Of a stretch of DNA of 64,000 bases, positions 62,514-64,000 are shown one piece after another. The stretch comes from Azospirillum oryzae (GTDB taxonomy: Bacteria; Pseudomonadota; Alphaproteobacteria; Azospirillales; Azospirillaceae): assembly GCF_008364795.1 (NCBI RefSeq), contig NZ_VTTM01000001.1:434001-498000 (forward strand). The letters are read 5' to 3'. Both the position numbers and the translations under genes were made by a program. The notes under the pieces were generated by a model, which was not told the DNA's origin, ran no database searches, and saw nothing but the letters and a program-made list of their open reading frames with translations. The first letter of the stretch is position 1. The number at the start of each line of letters is the position of its first letter.

Positions 62514-64000
62514 GTGGGTCGGGTCCGCGAAACATGCCGGGTCGCTCGACCACATCTGACCGTCCGGAACGCAGTCCTGTCCCTGTCCCCAGCCAAAGCG
62601 GACCTGAAGGGTCTCTTCGAAAAGCGGGGCGGCGTCATCGCCTTCGCCCTGCTGGCGGTCTTCGCCCTGCTGATAATCCAGGGCCAGCAATTGATCGCCG
62701 CAAGGCAGGCCGCGCTCGATTCCGCGGAGACCAGTCTGTCGAGCCTCGCTGCGGCGCTCGAGGTATCGACCACCCGCACGGTTCAGTCGGTGGACGTGAC
62801 CCTGTCCTCCATCGTCGATTCGCTGTCCGACGCAAGCTGGACCGGCGAGGATGGGGCGACGGATCCCGACCCGACCGCCATGCTGACCGACCGGTTGCGC
62901 CGCTCGCCGCACCTGCGCGGGCTGACGCTGCTCGACCGCACCGGCCGCATCGTCGCAACCACCGAGGGGACGCGTCCCGCCGGCCTCTATCTGACGGAGT
63001 TGGACGTCTTCCGCCTGCAAACGTCCGGCCAGGGCAGCGGGCTGGTGATCGGCGATCCTCGCCCGGGGCGCAGCCTGATCGACCGCGCCGACGGGGGCGA
63101 GCGCTCGGGACGCTGGATATTGCCGATGAGCCGCGCCCTGCGCGACGCCGACGGCACGCTGCAGGCGGTGGTCGTCGCCACCGTCAACCCGGATTACTTC
63201 CAGGGACTGTACCGCGCGGTCCAGGGCGGCCACGTCGGTGGCCAAGTCGGCGGCAGCGTCACCGGCGTGGGCGACCGCATCGCGCTGTACCGCTATGACG
63301 GCACCCTGCTGACCGTCCAGCCGCAGGCCGGGGAGGAGATCGCCCGCTCCTTCGCGGCGACGCCGCTGTTCCGAAGCCATCTGCCGCAGGCCGAATATGG
63401 CGTGTTCCGCCATTCCGGGACGGATATCGGCGCAAGTCCCGACACGCGCATCGTCGCCTACCGGACGACGCCGGTCTGGCCGCTGGTCCTGACGGTCAGC
63501 GTGCGCAAGGACGCGGTGCTGGCCGGGTGGCGCGACAATCTGTGGACGGCGACCCTGCTGTCCGGCGGGATGATCGTGCTGCTGGGGATGTTCGGGCTGA
63601 TGCTTGCCCGTTCTCTGGCGGCGCAACGCCGGCAGGGCAAGGAACTGGAAGAAGCCAACGCCCGCCTGTCCGCCATCGTCGACACCGCGGCGGAGGGCAT
63701 CGTCACCGCAAGGCCGGACGGCGTGATCGAGGCGGCCAATCCGGCCGCTCACGCCATCTTCCGCTGCGCGCCGGGCGGGCTGATCGGACGGTCGGTGCTG
63801 GATCTGCTGCCGCCGGACATGCGAACCAATGCCGCCCGTGCGATGGACGAGATCGCACAGGGCCGCCGCGGCATGGGTCGGGCGGCGCGGGGCGAGACCA
63901 TCGCCCTGCGGCCGTCGGCGCCCAATGGCAGCGGGGAGGCGGAAAGCTTCCCGCTGGCCTATTCGATGGCGCTGGTCAGGACCGGGGCCGGGCCGCTCTA
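62514..64000 (+). CDS. Membrane sensor protein with periplasmic Cache-like and PAS domains, partial
   Basis: The first 495 codons of a sensor that runs off the window. GTG at 62514 has GGAGG 5 bases upstream. An N-terminal cytoplasmic stretch precedes helix 1 (VIAFALLAVFALLII). A periplasmic dCache-like domain (about 60-330) includes LRGLTLLDRTGRIVATTEG, SGRWILPMSRALRDADGTL and IALYRYDGTLLTVQP. Helix 2 (TATLLSGGMIVLLGMFGLMLA) is followed by a coiled coil and a PAS domain (LSAIVDTAAEGIVTARPDGVIEAANPAAHAIF). The output (kinase, GGDEF or other) lies outside. Similar proteins in Azospirillum are hybrid kinases or diguanylate cyclases. Confidence 0.85.
   Translation, partial: MGRVRETCRVARPHLTVRNAVLSLSPAKADLKGLFEKRGGVIAFALLAVFALLIIQGQQLIAARQAALDSAETSLSSLAAALEVSTTRTVQSVDVTLSSIVDSLSDASWTGEDGATDPDPTAMLTDRLRRSPHLRGLTLLDRTGRIVATTEGTRPAGLYLTELDVFRLQTSGQGSGLVIGDPRPGRSLIDRADGGERSGRWILPMSRALRDADGTLQAVVVATVNPDYFQGLYRAVQGGHVGGQVGGSVTGVGDRIALYRYDGTLLTVQPQAGEEIARSFAATPLFRSHLPQAEYGVFRHSGTDIGASPDTRIVAYRTTPVWPLVLTVSVRKDAVLAGWRDNLWTATLLSGGMIVLLGMFGLMLARSLAAQRRQGKELEEANARLSAIVDTAAEGIVTARPDGVIEAANPAAHAIFRCAPGGLIGRSVLDLLPPDMRTNAARAMDEIAQGRRGMGRAARGETIALRPSAPNGSGEAESFPLAYSMALVRTGAGPL

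Overview
The window is GC-rich, densely coded chromosome from an alphaproteobacterium, most like the Rhodospirillales and Azospirillum in particular. Pointers are an LdtR-type MarR regulator, a membrane-bound ferritin (MbfA), an NDUFS4-like complex I accessory subunit, the dapA-smpB pair divergent from an slt gene, the tpiA-secG-pyrG-kdsA block, gyrA next to coaD, and GGAAC-N16-CGTT promoters of the kind read by the alphaproteobacterial general-stress sigma factor EcfG. The genus is inferred from gene content and protein similarity recognised by eye, not from a database search.

Layout. 1-6.2 kb: the start of a stress-type SDR gene (cut by the window edge), a small anti-sigma-like protein, a PhoD-like protein that has lost its metal ligands, a TPR-methyltransferase, a small lytic transglycosylase and rlmJ. 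6.2-12 kb (minus strand): a phasin, a branched-chain-amino-acid-type ABC transporter (binding protein plus two permeases, no ATPases) and a CPA1 antiporter. 12-20.5 kb: ldtR, a 3-hydroxyisobutyryl-CoA hydrolase, a lipid kinase with a metallophosphoesterase, hemB, a PEBP-family protein, an AraC regulator, and a TetR regulator divergent from an aldo/keto reductase across a palindromic operator. 20.5-27 kb: dapA-smpB-rsmC-like operon, slt, two small stress-type genes (one an entericidin) and a MATE exporter. 27-31 kb: gyrA, coaD, tRNA-Lys.

30.8-33.7 kb is an accessory patch. A visibly lower-GC RTX/DUF5648 gene lies between tRNA genes, followed by a tRNA-Pro / NDUFS4-like / tRNA-Arg unit and a glycosyltransferase fragment. 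33.6-37.3 kb is a MacA-MacB-like export operon whose adaptor carries an extra helical insertion. 37.3-44.8 kb is the tpiA-secG-pyrG-kdsA block, interrupted by a GDSL esterase autotransporter and a dienelactone hydrolase, with a long palindrome and a 26-bp tandem hairpin repeat in its spacers.

45-50.8 kb: mbfA, a MarR regulator, an OmpR/EnvZ-type two-component pair (the kinase 5' end looks frameshifted) and a NarL-type response regulator. 50.8-57.6 kb: the hflK-hflC-degP membrane quality-control cluster, the Mrp/ApbC Fe-S carrier and a YegD-like Hsp70. 57.6-64 kb: an SDR, a compact TusA / DUF2478-DUF364 fusion / DUF1244 gene set, a GST, a periplasmic solute-binding protein and the 5' part of a membrane sensor that runs off the window.

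Most of the window is housekeeping. The most unusual elements are the ligand-less PhoD-like protein, the TusA/DUF2478-DUF364/DUF1244 unit, the tRNA-flanked RTX gene, the four EcfG-like promoters and the tandem hairpins between secG and pyrG.
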